Below, piece after piece: positions 18,357-27,195 of a stretch of DNA of 64,000 nt; position 1 is the stretch's first letter; each line of letters opens with the position of its first letter. The notes under the pieces are model-generated. The model did not search any database, was not told the DNA's origin, and worked only from the letters and a program-made list of their open reading frames with translations. Origin of the DNA: Sphingomonas sp. YR710 (GTDB lineage: Bacteria; Pseudomonadota; Alphaproteobacteria; Sphingomonadales; Sphingomonadaceae); NCBI RefSeq assembly GCF_900101455.1, contig NZ_FMZJ01000009.1:124001-188000 (forward strand), read 5' to 3'. The position numbers and the translations under genes are program-made.

Positions 18357-19334
18357 GTGACGAGGATCGCCCTGCCGCCGGGCATATCGCCTTCGGTGCT
18401 GACCGGCCATGATCGGACCGCGGCGATCGTCGATCTGGGTGGAGAGACGATGGGCACGACCTGGCAGTTGCGCTTCGCCGCCGCGCCCGGCGTCGATCCG
18501 GCGCAACTCCGCGTCGCGATCGTCGCACGGCTGGGCACGATCATCGCCGAAATGAGCCATTGGGAAGCGGCATCGCGGCTGTCGGCCTTCAATCGCGCGC
18601 CGGCTGGATCGTGGCACAGGCTCCCGCCCGATTTCGCCGCGGTGATCGCGGCCGCGCTTGACATTGCCGAGGCGAGCGGCGGCGCCTTCGATCCCACGAT
18701 CGGCCGGATCGTCGCGATGCGCGGATTCGGCGCCGAGCCGGCTCCGGCGTCGCCCGACGCGGCCGCGATCGATCGCGCGCGCGCCGATGCCGGCTGGCAC
18801 CGGCTGGCCTATGATCGGGGGGCGCAACGCTTGCGCCAGCCGGGCGGCGTCGCGCTTGATCTGTCGGGCATCGCCAAGGGCTATGCCGTCGACGCGGTCG
18901 CCGGCCTGCTCGAGGATTTCGGCATCCGCCACGGCCTGATCGAAATCGGCGGCGAATTGCGCGGGGCGGGCATCCGGCCGGATGGCGATCCCTGGTGGGT
19001 CGATCTCGAAGACCCGCCCGGTGCCGCGCTCCCCCGCCTGCGGATCGCCCTACACAGCCTCGCCGTCGCCACGTCGGGCGACTATCGCCGCGGCGCCCAT
19101 ACGATCGATCCGCGCACCGGCCGATCGACCGCGCACGGCCTGACGTCGGTCAGCGTGCTCCACGATCGCGCGATGCAGGCCGACGCCTGGGCGACCGCGC
19201 TCACCGTGCTCGGCCCCGACGAGGGCTTCGCGCTCGCCACCGAACGGCACCTGGCGGCGCGCTTCCTCTGGCGGGCGGACGCCGGCGTCGTGGAACGGAT
19301 CACGCCCGCGCTGCAGGCGATGATCGACGGCTGA
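18357..19334 (+). CDS. apbE: FAD:protein FMN transferase ApbE
   Basis: 325 residues from a GTG at 18357; an earlier in-frame ATG would overlap the preceding gene deeply. ApbE motifs are clear: GETMGTTWQLRF near residue 30, the ALDLSGIAKGYAVDAV signature, LIEIGGELRGAG, and ATSGDYRR followed by HTIDPRTGR. The enzyme attaches FMN to Thr or Ser of target proteins outside the cytosol with Mg. Fourth gene of the PepSY operon, so a protein of this operon is a likely flavinylation target. No signal peptide or lipobox is evident, which is unusual for a periplasmic enzyme. Confidence 0.9.
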   Translation: MTRIALPPGISPSVLTGHDRTAAIVDLGGETMGTTWQLRFAAAPGVDPAQLRVAIVARLGTIIAEMSHWEAASRLSAFNRAPAGSWHRLPPDFAAVIAAALDIAEASGGAFDPTIGRIVAMRGFGAEPAPASPDAAAIDRARADAGWHRLAYDRGAQRLRQPGGVALDLSGIAKGYAVDAVAGLLEDFGIRHGLIEIGGELRGAGIRPDGDPWWVDLEDPPGAALPRLRIALHSLAVATSGDYRRGAHTIDPRTGRSTAHGLTSVSVLHDRAMQADAWATALTVLGPDEGFALATERHLAARFLWRADAGVVERITPALQAMIDG

Positions 19335-19410
19335 TGGCGGCGCGAGCGGTGGAGGGGCCAGCGGAACGGTTGGGATGGCGCGCTTTTGTGCCCAACGCGA
19401 CACCCCAACC

Positions 19411-19502
19411 GTCATCCCCGCGAAAGCGGGGACCCATGGACGGCGGCACCTCCCGATTCCTGTGTTCCGCAACCGTGGGTTCCCGCTTTCGCGGGAATGA
19501 CG
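19411..19502. repeat. Palindromic intergenic repeat pair
   Basis: GTCATCCCCGCGAAAGCGGG (start 19411) and the nearly inverse TTCCCGCTTTCGCGGGAATGAC (around 19480-19501) face each other across about 40 bases. Each half is itself a small hairpin with a CGAAAG or CTTTCG centre. This matches the widespread REP-like elements of sphingomonads and lies between apbE and bfd, so it may separate the two transcripts. Confidence 0.7.
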
Positions 19503-19545
19503 AGTTGGTCACCATGCTCGAGCGCTCACCCGCCCGCCCCGATGG

Positions 19546-19594
19546 AATTACTATTGATAGTCACTCGCAATAGCTGTAGATAATGATTCGCAAA
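19546..19594. promoter_or_regulatory. Candidate Fur-binding region upstream of bfd
   Basis: The stretch contains GATAATGATTCGCAAA (19579-19594), whose first nine bases equal the Fur consensus half, and an A/T-rich partner ACTATTGATAGTCACTCGC just before it. It ends 13 bases before the bfd start. Bfd genes are commonly Fur-repressed, which supports the call. Confidence 0.45.
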
Positions 19595-19606
19595 CTGGAG
19601 AGGCTG

Positions 19607-19774
19607 ATGGTCGTCTGTATCTGTAACGCGATTCGTGAATCGGAAGTCCGCGATGCCGTGCGTAACGGCGCGACCTGCCCGCGCAGCGCCTATGCCCAGC
19701 TTGGCCGTCGCCCGCGCTGCGGCCAATGCATCCCCTTCGCTCGCGAGATCGTCGAATCCGCAGTCGCCGCCTGA
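19607..19774 (+). CDS. bfd: Bacterioferritin-associated ferredoxin
   Basis: 55 residues from the ATG at 19607 (GAGAGG 5 bases upstream). The [2Fe-2S] ligands of the Bfd/BFD-like fold are all there: Cys4 and Cys6 (VCICNAI) and Cys38 and Cys41 (RCGQC). Bfd docks on bacterioferritin and passes electrons to release stored iron. Its partner bfr follows directly, and both would work in the cytosol. Confidence 0.93.
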   Translation: MVVCICNAIRESEVRDAVRNGATCPRSAYAQLGRRPRCGQCIPFAREIVESAVAA

Positions 19775-19849
19775 ACGTCGTCGCGCCTTTTTCATGTCCT
19801 TCGCCGCCATCCTACCCTAGGCTGACACGATCAGCATATGGAGGCGAAT

Positions 19850-20329
19850 ATGAAGGGCGATGCCAAGGTCATCGAAATTCTGAACGAAACGCTCAAGAAT
19901 GAGCTGACCGCGATCAATCAATATTTCCTGCACTATCGCATGCTCGGCCATTGGGGCGTCGAGAAGCTCGCCAAGTTCGAATATGACGAATCGATCGACG
20001 AGATGAAGCATGCCGATCGGCTCGCCGAACGCATCCTGTTCCTCGATGGCCTGCCCAATTTCCAGATGCTCGGTCGGTTGCGCATCGGCGAAAGCGTCGA
20101 GGAAGTCCTGCGCGCCGATCTCGCGCTGGAAAATGATGCGATCCCGCAACTGCGCGACGGCATCGCCTATTGCGAGACGGTGCGCGACTATATCAGCCGC
20201 GATCTGCTGCAATCGATCCTCGATTCCGAAGAGGAGCATGTCGACACGCTCGAACGCCAGTTCGAGATGATCGAACGGATGGGCATCCAGAATTATGTCC
20301 AGCTACAGTCGAAGCCCGCATCGGATTAA
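19850..20329 (+). CDS. bfr: Bacterioferritin
   Basis: 159 residues from the ATG at 19850, chosen over the ATG at 19838 because GGAGG lies 5 bases upstream of it. Ferroxidase ligands Glu18, Glu51, His54, Glu94, Glu127 and His130 are all in place, and Met52 is the conserved heme ligand (DEMKHAD). The protein forms a 24-subunit shell that oxidises and stores iron. It sits 75 bases after bfd. Confidence 0.97.
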   Translation: MKGDAKVIEILNETLKNELTAINQYFLHYRMLGHWGVEKLAKFEYDESIDEMKHADRLAERILFLDGLPNFQMLGRLRIGESVEEVLRADLALENDAIPQLRDGIAYCETVRDYISRDLLQSILDSEEEHVDTLERQFEMIERMGIQNYVQLQSKPASD

Positions 20330-20355
20330 AAGCGGGCGGAACAACTTCTCCGAAG

Positions 20356-20613
20356 TCAGAGCGCCGCGAGTTTGGTTGTTGCCAGCAGTTCGGACTTGCG
20401 CGCCTTTGCCTCGATCAGCGCCGACAGGTTCGGCGATATTGCAGCGACCGCCCCGATCGGATCGAGCTTCGCTTCCTGCACGCCAAAATGCGCGAAGTCC
20501 GCGATGCTCATGATGAACTTGCGCGGATCGCCATCGACGACACCGGAAAAAGCGATCATCCGCTTTTCGACGACGGCCGTCGCGGGATCGATCGAGATAA
20601 TGGCGTCTGTCAT
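20356..20613 (-). CDS. Small conserved protein, possibly DUF1488-like
   Basis: 85 residues from the ATG at 20613. The central part (RMIAFSGVVDGDPRKFIMSIADFAHFGVQE) has the look of DUF1488 proteins, which are small and of unknown role; the match is weak. A longer in-frame start at 20694 exists but the extension has no conserved feature. It is convergent with bfr. Confidence 0.45.
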   Translation of the reverse strand: MTDAIISIDPATAVVEKRMIAFSGVVDGDPRKFIMSIADFAHFGVQEAKLDPIGAVAAISPNLSALIEAKARKSELLATTKLAAL

Positions 20614-20730
20614 GTCGTGGCCTGTCGCAAAAGGACGTGGAGCGCGAAATGCCCGTCCAACGCCTGTCGGCGCCTCGTAGTCGCTCCAGCCCAAAGCTCA
20701 AGCGAAAGAACGTTTTGAAGCCGCAGCCGC

Positions 20731-23439
20731 CTACACCTGCTCCAGATAGAGCGACAGATCGCCGACCAGCTTGCGCGTTTCGTCGAGATCGCTTTCGCCA
20801 GAGGCCTGTTCGAGGCTACCGCCCAAATCGGTGATCGCCTGAAATCCGAAACTTCCACCCGATCCGCGCATATTGTGTCCCAGAATTGTCACGGCTTCAA
20901 AGTCGCCCTGATCGAGCGCCTCGCCCATCAGCACGACATTGCGCCGACAGTTTTCGAGATAGGCCGGGATCTGCTGCGCCAGCCGCTGTGCGATCCTCGC
21001 AGAATTTGCGTTTTCGGCTGCGGAACGCTGTCCCGCCGCGGAATAATCCCGGATCGCCTGCCGCAGTACATCCTGCTTGATCGGCTTGGTCAGATAGGCG
21101 GTGCAGCCCGCAGCCAGGCACGTTTCACGGTCTCCTTTCAGTGCCGAGGCGGTCAACGCGATGATCGGGGTCGGCGACAGGCCGTTGGCCTTTTCCCAGG
21201 CACGCAGGGTGCGCGTGGCGGTCAGGCCGTCCATCACCGGCATCTGCCTGTCCATCAGCACCAGATCATAATGGCCCGCCTTGAACATTTCGCAGGCGAT
21301 CAAGCCGGTCTCGGCGACATCGATCAGATAGGGCTGGTCTTCGAGATAGGCCAAAGCGATCGTCACATTATCCTGCGAATCCTCCGCCATCAGGATGCGC
21401 AATGCCGGCAACGGCGCGCCGTCATCCACGCCGACGGGCGCTGTCACCGGCCGGCCGGCCTCCGGCCATATCTCGAACGGCACCGCGAAAGCGAAGGTGC
21501 TGCCGATGTCGACCGCGCTTGTCACCCAGATCCGCCCGCCCATCAACTCGACGAGGCGTTTCGAAATGGTCAGCCCCAGCCCGGAGCCCCCGAACCGGCG
21601 CGTGGTGGAGGAATCGGCCTGCGTGAATCGTTCGAACACGCGCGCGAGCTTGTCGGCGGCGATACCGATGCCGCTGTCCGATACGGTGAAGCGCAAGGCG
21701 GTCGGCACCGCACAATTCGCGTCGGGTTCGACCTTCAGGACGATGCCGCCATCTTGCGTGAACTTGATCGCGTTGCCGAGCAGGTTGAGCAGCACCTGCC
21801 GCAATCGGGTGGGATCGCCGACCAGATCGTTGCTGACCCCCGGCGCGATCTCGCACACCAGCGAAAGGCGCTTTTCGTTCGCGCGCGGCGCGACCATCTC
21901 GATCACCTTTTCGAGATGGTCGCTTAACGAGAAGCCCGTCCGCTCCAGATCGAGCTGCGACGCCTCGACCTTGGAGAGATCGAGAATGTCGTTGATGAGG
22001 TTCAGCAGATTGTCGCCCGAACGGCGAAAGATCTGGACATATTTGTCCTGTTCCGGGGTGAGCGCGGTCTGCGCGAGCAGATCGGCGATCCCCATGATCG
22101 CGTTCATCGGCGTGCGGATCTCATGGCTCATGCTGGCCAGGAAATCCGATTTCGTGCGGCTCGCGCTTTCCGCCGCGGCCTTGGCAAGCTGCAACTCCAC
22201 CTCGACCCGCTTGCGCTCGGTGACGTCGCGGGCCGCCGCGAACACGCCCTGCAAGGTGCGGCTGCGATCGTAGAAGGTGGTCGCATTGTAGGAGACCACG
22301 GTCTGCGTTCCATCGCGGGCGCGCGCGGTCAGTTCGTAATCGGTCACCGATTTTTCGCTGAGCACCCGCCGGATCCCGGCTTCGGCACGCGCCGGATCGG
22401 TGAAGCAATCCTTGAACGGGGCGCCGATCAGCTCGTCGCGGGTAGAGCCGGTCAATGCCTCCATCTGCTTGTTGACGTCGGTGATGATGCCGGCCGGATC
22501 GGTGGTCATCAATGCATCGATGTTCGATTCGATCAGCGAACGGGTGTAGAATTGCTGATCGCGCAGCCGCTGATCGGATTTCTTCTGTTCCTCCTCCACC
22601 AGCTTGCGCGCGGTATTGTCGGTGCCGATCAGCAGATAGCCGATGATCGCGTTCTGCGCGTCGCGCAGCGCGGTGACCGAAACGACCGCGGGAAAGCGCG
22701 TGCCGTCCTTGCGGATATAGGTCAGCTCGTAAATATCCTCGATGCCACGCGACGCCTTGAACACCAGCGCCTCGAAACCCTGCGTGATCGGCGTCGCCAG
22801 TTCGGTGCTGAGATCCTGCGCCCGCGCGATCAGTTCCTGCGGGTCGGAAATGTCGGCCGGCGTGATCGTGTCCACCACTTCGGCCGCCGTATAACCGAGC
22901 ATCCGTTCCGCGCCGACGTTGAAGATCTGGATCACGCCTTTGGCGTCGGTGGCGATGCTCGAAAAATTGGCGCTGTTGAAAATCGCGCTCTGCAATGCCC
23001 CTGCCTGAAGCAGCGCTTCCTCCGCTTTCTTGCGCGCGGTATTATCGGTGCCGATCAGCAGATAGCCGATGATCACGTCATGAATGTCGCGCAGCGCGGT
23101 GACCGAAACCACCGCCGGCAGGCGCGTGCCGTCCTTGCGGATATAGGTCAGCTCGTAAATATCCTCGATACCGCGCGACGCCTTGAACACCAGCGCTTCG
23201 AAGCCGGCCGTGATCGGCGTCGCCAGTTCAGCGCTCAGCGCCAGCGCGCGCGCGATCAGTTCGTCCGGATCGGAAATGTCCGCCGGCGTGATCAGGTTCA
23301 TCACCTCGGCCGCGGTATAGCCGAGCATGCGTTCCGCACCGACGTTGAAGATCTGGATCACGCCTTTGGCGTCGGTGGCGATGCTCGAAAAATTGGCGCT
23401 GTTGAAGATTGCGCTTTGCAGTGCGCCGGCCTTGAGCAC
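20731..23439 (-). CDS. Hybrid sensor histidine kinase (three PAS, HK, REC, Hpt)
   Basis: 902 residues starting at GTG 23439 with GAGGA just upstream. PAS1 covers about 5-138 and PAS2 about 147-280; they are near-identical copies. A third PAS lies at about 295-410. The kinase part has phospho-acceptor His439 (SMSHEIRTPMN), N-box GNAIKF, and ATP lid DSGIGI and GGSGLGL. A receiver domain has Asp730 (LVLMDRQMPVMDG), and a C-terminal Hpt domain has His855 (LGHNMRGSGGSFGF). No membrane segment is seen, so it is a cytosolic multistep phosphorelay. The frame stays open upstream without an ATG, GTG or TTG, hence the start is not certain. Confidence 0.93.
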   Translation of the reverse strand: MLKAGALQSAIFNSANFSSIATDAKGVIQIFNVGAERMLGYTAAEVMNLITPADISDPDELIARALALSAELATPITAGFEALVFKASRGIEDIYELTYIRKDGTRLPAVVSVTALRDIHDVIIGYLLIGTDNTARKKAEEALLQAGALQSAIFNSANFSSIATDAKGVIQIFNVGAERMLGYTAAEVVDTITPADISDPQELIARAQDLSTELATPITQGFEALVFKASRGIEDIYELTYIRKDGTRFPAVVSVTALRDAQNAIIGYLLIGTDNTARKLVEEEQKKSDQRLRDQQFYTRSLIESNIDALMTTDPAGIITDVNKQMEALTGSTRDELIGAPFKDCFTDPARAEAGIRRVLSEKSVTDYELTARARDGTQTVVSYNATTFYDRSRTLQGVFAAARDVTERKRVEVELQLAKAAAESASRTKSDFLASMSHEIRTPMNAIMGIADLLAQTALTPEQDKYVQIFRRSGDNLLNLINDILDLSKVEASQLDLERTGFSLSDHLEKVIEMVAPRANEKRLSLVCEIAPGVSNDLVGDPTRLRQVLLNLLGNAIKFTQDGGIVLKVEPDANCAVPTALRFTVSDSGIGIAADKLARVFERFTQADSSTTRRFGGSGLGLTISKRLVELMGGRIWVTSAVDIGSTFAFAVPFEIWPEAGRPVTAPVGVDDGAPLPALRILMAEDSQDNVTIALAYLEDQPYLIDVAETGLIACEMFKAGHYDLVLMDRQMPVMDGLTATRTLRAWEKANGLSPTPIIALTASALKGDRETCLAAGCTAYLTKPIKQDVLRQAIRDYSAAGQRSAAENANSARIAQRLAQQIPAYLENCRRNVVLMGEALDQGDFEAVTILGHNMRGSGGSFGFQAITDLGGSLEQASGESDLDETRKLVGDLSLYLEQV

Positions 23440-23582
23440 CGATTCCTCGGTCTGGCCGTGCCCGGCGGAAGCGGGCAGCCGATCGAATGGGCGGGCACCG
23501 GAGGCTTCAGCGGGAATGTCGATACATGTTCCTGACCAGATGATCTTACACGGACGCGCCCCACATTGCCGGACGTCGAAGA

Positions 23583-23945
23583 CTATTGCAGCAGCCTGCC
23601 AACCGACACGCCCAGCTGCTCCAGGGAATATGGCTTTTGCAGAAACTGACCGTCGTCGACGAACATGTCGATCATTGCGGCCGTGATGGGACTGCCCGAC
23701 GTATAGAGAATTCGAAGGCCCGGGCGGATGCCGACCGCCTGATTGGCAACATCATAGCCGCCAAAGGCGAGCTTTGCGAGGCGTATGTCCACAAACAGCG
23801 CATCGATCGGCGCGGTTGCGTTGAGATGGGAAAGCGCGCCGGCGAGATCTTCGGCGAACAGGGCATCGTGCCCGAGATCCTCGATCATCCATAACGCAGC
23901 CTGGCGGATGAACGCGTCATCTTCCACCACAAGAATTACGGACAT
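23583..23945 (-). CDS. Stand-alone response regulator receiver protein
   Basis: 120 residues from the ATG at 23945. A single receiver domain: acidic pair Glu8, Asp9 and Asp10 (VVEDDAF), phospho-acceptor Asp53 (FVDIRLA), conserved Ser/Thr (YTSGSP) and Lys (LQKPYS). There is no output domain. It lies directly upstream of the hybrid kinase gene and is probably an alternative target or phosphate sink of that kinase. Confidence 0.9.
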   Translation of the reverse strand: MSVILVVEDDAFIRQAALWMIEDLGHDALFAEDLAGALSHLNATAPIDALFVDIRLAKLAFGGYDVANQAVGIRPGLRILYTSGSPITAAMIDMFVDDGQFLQKPYSLEQLGVSVGRLLQ

Positions 23946-24088
23946 TGAAAGCGCCTCAACGGGATCGGCATATGGAAAAAACCCTAAAGCGCCAATTCGA
24001 TACAAAACTGCGCTTATCGCCAACACTTGGCGGCCATACCGGTTCCGTCAAACATGTGCGCGGATGAATCGGGCGAATATTGCCCACT

Positions 24089-24652
24089 TCAGGCAAACAG
24101 GTCGGGCCGCTCCAGCATCAGCCGCTGGACGAGGATCAATGTCTTGGCATCGCGCAATTCGCCCCCCCGCACCATCGCCCCGAGCATCGCCAACGGGACT
24201 TCGTGGAGCGTGATCGCCTCATTCTCATGGCTTGCGCCGCCGCCGCTGGCGATGCGATCCCCGGGGCGATAGCAGGCGAGATACAGGCTCATATATTCGG
24301 TCGAAATACCGATCATCGACCAGATCGCGGTGACGAAGCGGACCTCGGTCAACAGCAGGCCTGCCTCCTCCAGCGCCTCGCGCCGCGCGTCGTCGGCAGG
24401 ATCGTCGCACTCGGCAAGGCCCGCGACGACCTCCAGCACCGGATCGGCACCCGCCCGCAACACCGGCGCGCGCGGCTGCGTGATCAGCATCGCGACCCGC
24501 GCCACCTCGTCATACGGCAATATCGCCACCGCCCGCCCATGATCCTCGACATGGCGTTCCTCCGTCCGCCCATCGGGCATCAGCAAGGTACAGCGATAGA
24601 GTTTCAACCAGCGATCATAGACGAGCTCTGACTGGAGGAGTTTTGCGGTCAT
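24089..24652 (-). CDS. Nudix hydrolase, ADP-ribose pyrophosphatase-like
   Basis: 187 residues from the ATG at 24652 (GGAGGAG lies upstream). The Nudix helix reads GLAECDDPADDARREALEEAGL; the REALEEAGL core with the metal-binding Glu pair is intact, but the first half is one residue short and has Asp where Glu is usual. A strand VAILPYDEVARVAMLITQPR precedes it, as in ADP-ribose pyrophosphatases. Such enzymes cleave nucleoside diphosphate derivatives. The gene is divergent from the dehydrogenase at 24740. Confidence 0.85.
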   Translation of the reverse strand: MTAKLLQSELVYDRWLKLYRCTLLMPDGRTEERHVEDHGRAVAILPYDEVARVAMLITQPRAPVLRAGADPVLEVVAGLAECDDPADDARREALEEAGLLLTEVRFVTAIWSMIGISTEYMSLYLACYRPGDRIASGGGASHENEAITLHEVPLAMLGAMVRGGELRDAKTLILVQRLMLERPDLFA

Positions 24653-24739
24653 GTGCCGACCATGGACGAGCGCGATGCCGCGGCCAAGAGGACATCGCCA
24701 TGCTTTACTCCGAACCGCAGAAGCAGCATTCCCGGTCAC

Positions 24740-25669
24740 ATGCCCGCGCGTCCCATCGTCATCGTCGCCCAACCGCATCTCGCGCCGCTCATCGCCGTGC
24801 TGACCCCGCAATATGAGGCGCTGCCGCTGTGGGAATCGGCCGGCAAGGCGAAGCTCGCCGATGCGTGCGCTCTGGTCACGGCGGGCGAATTTCGCCTCGC
24901 GCCTGATCTCCTCGACGCGATGCCGAAACTCGGGCTGATCGCCTGTTTCACCGTAGGCTATGACGGGATTGATGTAGGCTCGGCGCGAACGCGAGGGATA
25001 GAGGTCAGCCACGCGCTTGATGCCAATCATGAGGATGTCGCCGATCACGCGATCGGCATGATTATCGCGCAGCGTAGGCGGATTGCCGAGGGTGATCGCA
25101 TATTGCGCGCCGGGGGCTGGAGCGCGGACCGGAAGATGATCAGCCGATCGCTGGGCGGGGCGGCGATCGGGATCGTCGGACTGGGCAGCATCGGCCTCGC
25201 GGTAGCGCGCCGCGCCGAAGCGATGAACATGCGGATCGGCTGGTGGGGACCGACACCCAAACCCAGCAGCGCCTGGCCCCGCGCCGATACCCTCATGGCA
25301 CTCGCCAGTGCCAGCGACATTCTGTTGATCGCGGCCCGGGCGCATGACGACAATGCCGGGCTGGTCTCGGCCGAGGTGATCGATGCGCTGGGGCCGCACG
25401 GTCTGCTCGTCAACGTCGCCCGCGGCCAGCTGCTCGACGAGGATGCGCTGATTGCCGCCCTGCGCGAGCGCCGGATCGGCGGCGCGGCGCTCGACGTCTA
25501 TGCCACAGAGCCGACATCGGCCGCCCGCTGGGCCGATGTGCCCAACACGTTGCTCACGCCGCACACCGCCGGCGCCACGGACGCGGCCGTCGCCCGCATG
25601 ACCCAGATGCTGCTCGCCAATCTGGCCGCCTTCTTCGCCGGTAGTCCGCTGCCTACGCCCGTGCGCTAG
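24740..25669 (+). CDS. D-isomer-specific 2-hydroxyacid dehydrogenase
   Basis: 309 residues from the ATG at 24740. The NAD(P)-binding motif is GIVGLGSIGLAVARRAEAM near residue 145. The catalytic Arg is in VNVARGQLLDEDAL, the Glu is in the YATEPTSA segment and the His in LTPHTAGAT. The family reduces glyoxylate, hydroxypyruvate or similar 2-keto acids; it most resembles the glyoxylate/hydroxypyruvate reductase branch. The specific substrate is not determined. Confidence 0.9.
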   Translation: MPARPIVIVAQPHLAPLIAVLTPQYEALPLWESAGKAKLADACALVTAGEFRLAPDLLDAMPKLGLIACFTVGYDGIDVGSARTRGIEVSHALDANHEDVADHAIGMIIAQRRRIAEGDRILRAGGWSADRKMISRSLGGAAIGIVGLGSIGLAVARRAEAMNMRIGWWGPTPKPSSAWPRADTLMALASASDILLIAARAHDDNAGLVSAEVIDALGPHGLLVNVARGQLLDEDALIAALRERRIGGAALDVYATEPTSAARWADVPNTLLTPHTAGATDAAVARMTQMLLANLAAFFAGSPLPTPVR

Positions 25670-25733
25670 CGCCTGCGCGAGTCGGGCCTGTTACGGGGCC
25701 TTGGCGTCGCGCCGCTTCGCTCTATGATGCCGC

Positions 25734-26000
25734 ATGGATTTCGATCAGCTCCTCATGCAATTCTTCGGCACCGAAGACATCGCCTCGCTCCAGCCCGATC
25801 AGCTTGTCGGGGGAACCGAGCGGCTGCGGCTGCAATTCGGGCTGGAGCGCGATTCGGGCCGGCGGTTCGCCTTATGGTCGCTGATGTACATGCTCGGCAT
25901 TGCACCCGATCTGGATGTCGCCTTCAAGGATGCCGCCGATCGCGATGCCGCGCGCGATTTCATGGACATGATCGATCGCGAGATCGACGGCGAGGCGTGA
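25734..26000 (+). CDS. Hypothetical protein, 88 residues
   Basis: An acidic, probably soluble small protein (MDFDQLLMQFFGTEDIASL; ends DMIDREIDGEA) with a hydrophobic helix ALWSLMYMLGIAP in the middle. I do not recognise a family. Codon usage fits the neighbours, and it is convergent with the nitronate monooxygenase gene, so it is likely real. Confidence 0.6.
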   Translation: MDFDQLLMQFFGTEDIASLQPDQLVGGTERLRLQFGLERDSGRRFALWSLMYMLGIAPDLDVAFKDAADRDAARDFMDMIDREIDGEA

Positions 26001-26019
26001 ACCCGGCCCCTGATCGCGC

Positions 26020-27090
26020 TCACCTGTAGCGCATCTCGTCCGCCAACAAGCGCACCAGATCGGCCGCCGGCAGCGCACGCGCCAGGGGCGCACCCTGCCC
26101 CGCCCATTGCGCACCATACCCCGGCTCGCCGGCCGCCTTGGCCGCGGCGTTGAGCGCCTTTCCGAGATCATAGGCGATCGGATAGGATGGAACGTCGGTG
26201 GCGGCGATGCCCGCGGCCAGCGCGGTGAACCGGTTGGCCAGGCAACGGGCGGGGCGGCCGGAAATGATCCGCGTCATCACCGTATGCTGCGCAGCATCGC
26301 TGAACAGCGCGTCGCGAAAGCCCTGATCGGCGAGCGATTCATCGGCCCCGATGAAGGCCGTGCCCAATATTGCAGCGGCCGCGCCCAGCTGGAGCGCAGC
26401 CCCTATGCCGGCCCCGTCCATGATGCCGCCCGCGGCGATCACGGGCACGCGCAACGTCCGCGCCAATATCCGCACGAGGATCGCCATGCCGATCCGATCG
26501 TCTGGCGCATCCGGATCGAATATCCCGCGATGGCCGCCCGCCTCATAGCCCTGCGCCACGATCGCATCGACGCCTGCTGCCGCGGCCAGGCGCGCTTCGG
26601 CAAGACTCGTGGCGGAGGCGAGAAGGACGATGCCCGCATCGCGCAGTGCCCGGATTCGCGACGGATCGGGCAAACCAAAGTGGAAGCTGACGACCTCGGG
26701 CTTTTCGGCAAGCAGCATCGACAGCATCGCATCGTCGTCGCGGAAACTCGTGTAGATTTCGGTAAGCCGCGCGGGGGGCGCACCCCGGATCGCTTCGAAC
26801 TGAGGTCGAAAGCGATCGATCCATGCGGACGCGACCGCCGCATCGGCGGGTGCGGGCGCGTGGACGAAGACATTGACGTTCAACGATCGCGAACTGCGCG
26901 CGCGGACGTCGCGGATCATCGCACGAGCGCCATCGACATTCACGCCGCCAACGCCGATCGATCCCAGTCCGCCGGCTTCCGAAACCGCCGCGGCCATCGC
27001 GGGAGACGAGACACCCGCCATCGGCGCCTGGATGATCGGAAGATCGATCCGGAGCAGGCTGAGCAGATGCTGCGTAACGAGCGACGGCAT
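26020..27090 (-). CDS. Nitronate monooxygenase family flavoprotein
   Basis: A 356-residue TIM-barrel flavoprotein. The N-terminal LPIIQAPMAGVSSPAMAAAVSEAGGLGSIG, the AQGYEAGGHRG active-site segment and the FMN phosphate site VPVIAAGGIMDGAGIGAALQLGA are typical of class I nitronate monooxygenases (2-nitropropane dioxygenases). It oxidises alkyl nitronates such as propionate-3-nitronate to aldehydes and nitrite. Some relatives act as enoyl reductases instead. The oxygenase beta-subunit gene at 27196 lies upstream on the same strand. Confidence 0.9.
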   Translation of the reverse strand: MPSLVTQHLLSLLRIDLPIIQAPMAGVSSPAMAAAVSEAGGLGSIGVGGVNVDGARAMIRDVRARSSRSLNVNVFVHAPAPADAAVASAWIDRFRPQFEAIRGAPPARLTEIYTSFRDDDAMLSMLLAEKPEVVSFHFGLPDPSRIRALRDAGIVLLASATSLAEARLAAAAGVDAIVAQGYEAGGHRGIFDPDAPDDRIGMAILVRILARTLRVPVIAAGGIMDGAGIGAALQLGAAAAILGTAFIGADESLADQGFRDALFSDAAQHTVMTRIISGRPARCLANRFTALAAGIAATDVPSYPIAYDLGKALNAAAKAAGEPGYGAQWAGQGAPLARALPAADLVRLLADEMRYR

Positions 27091-27195
27091 AGGATCTCTC
27101 CCTTGCCGCGAAATAGCGATGCACCCGTACCGTTCAACCCCGGGAAGGCATTGTTGCGGCGAGCTGAGTGTTCGACGCCGATCGCCCGGCGGCCG

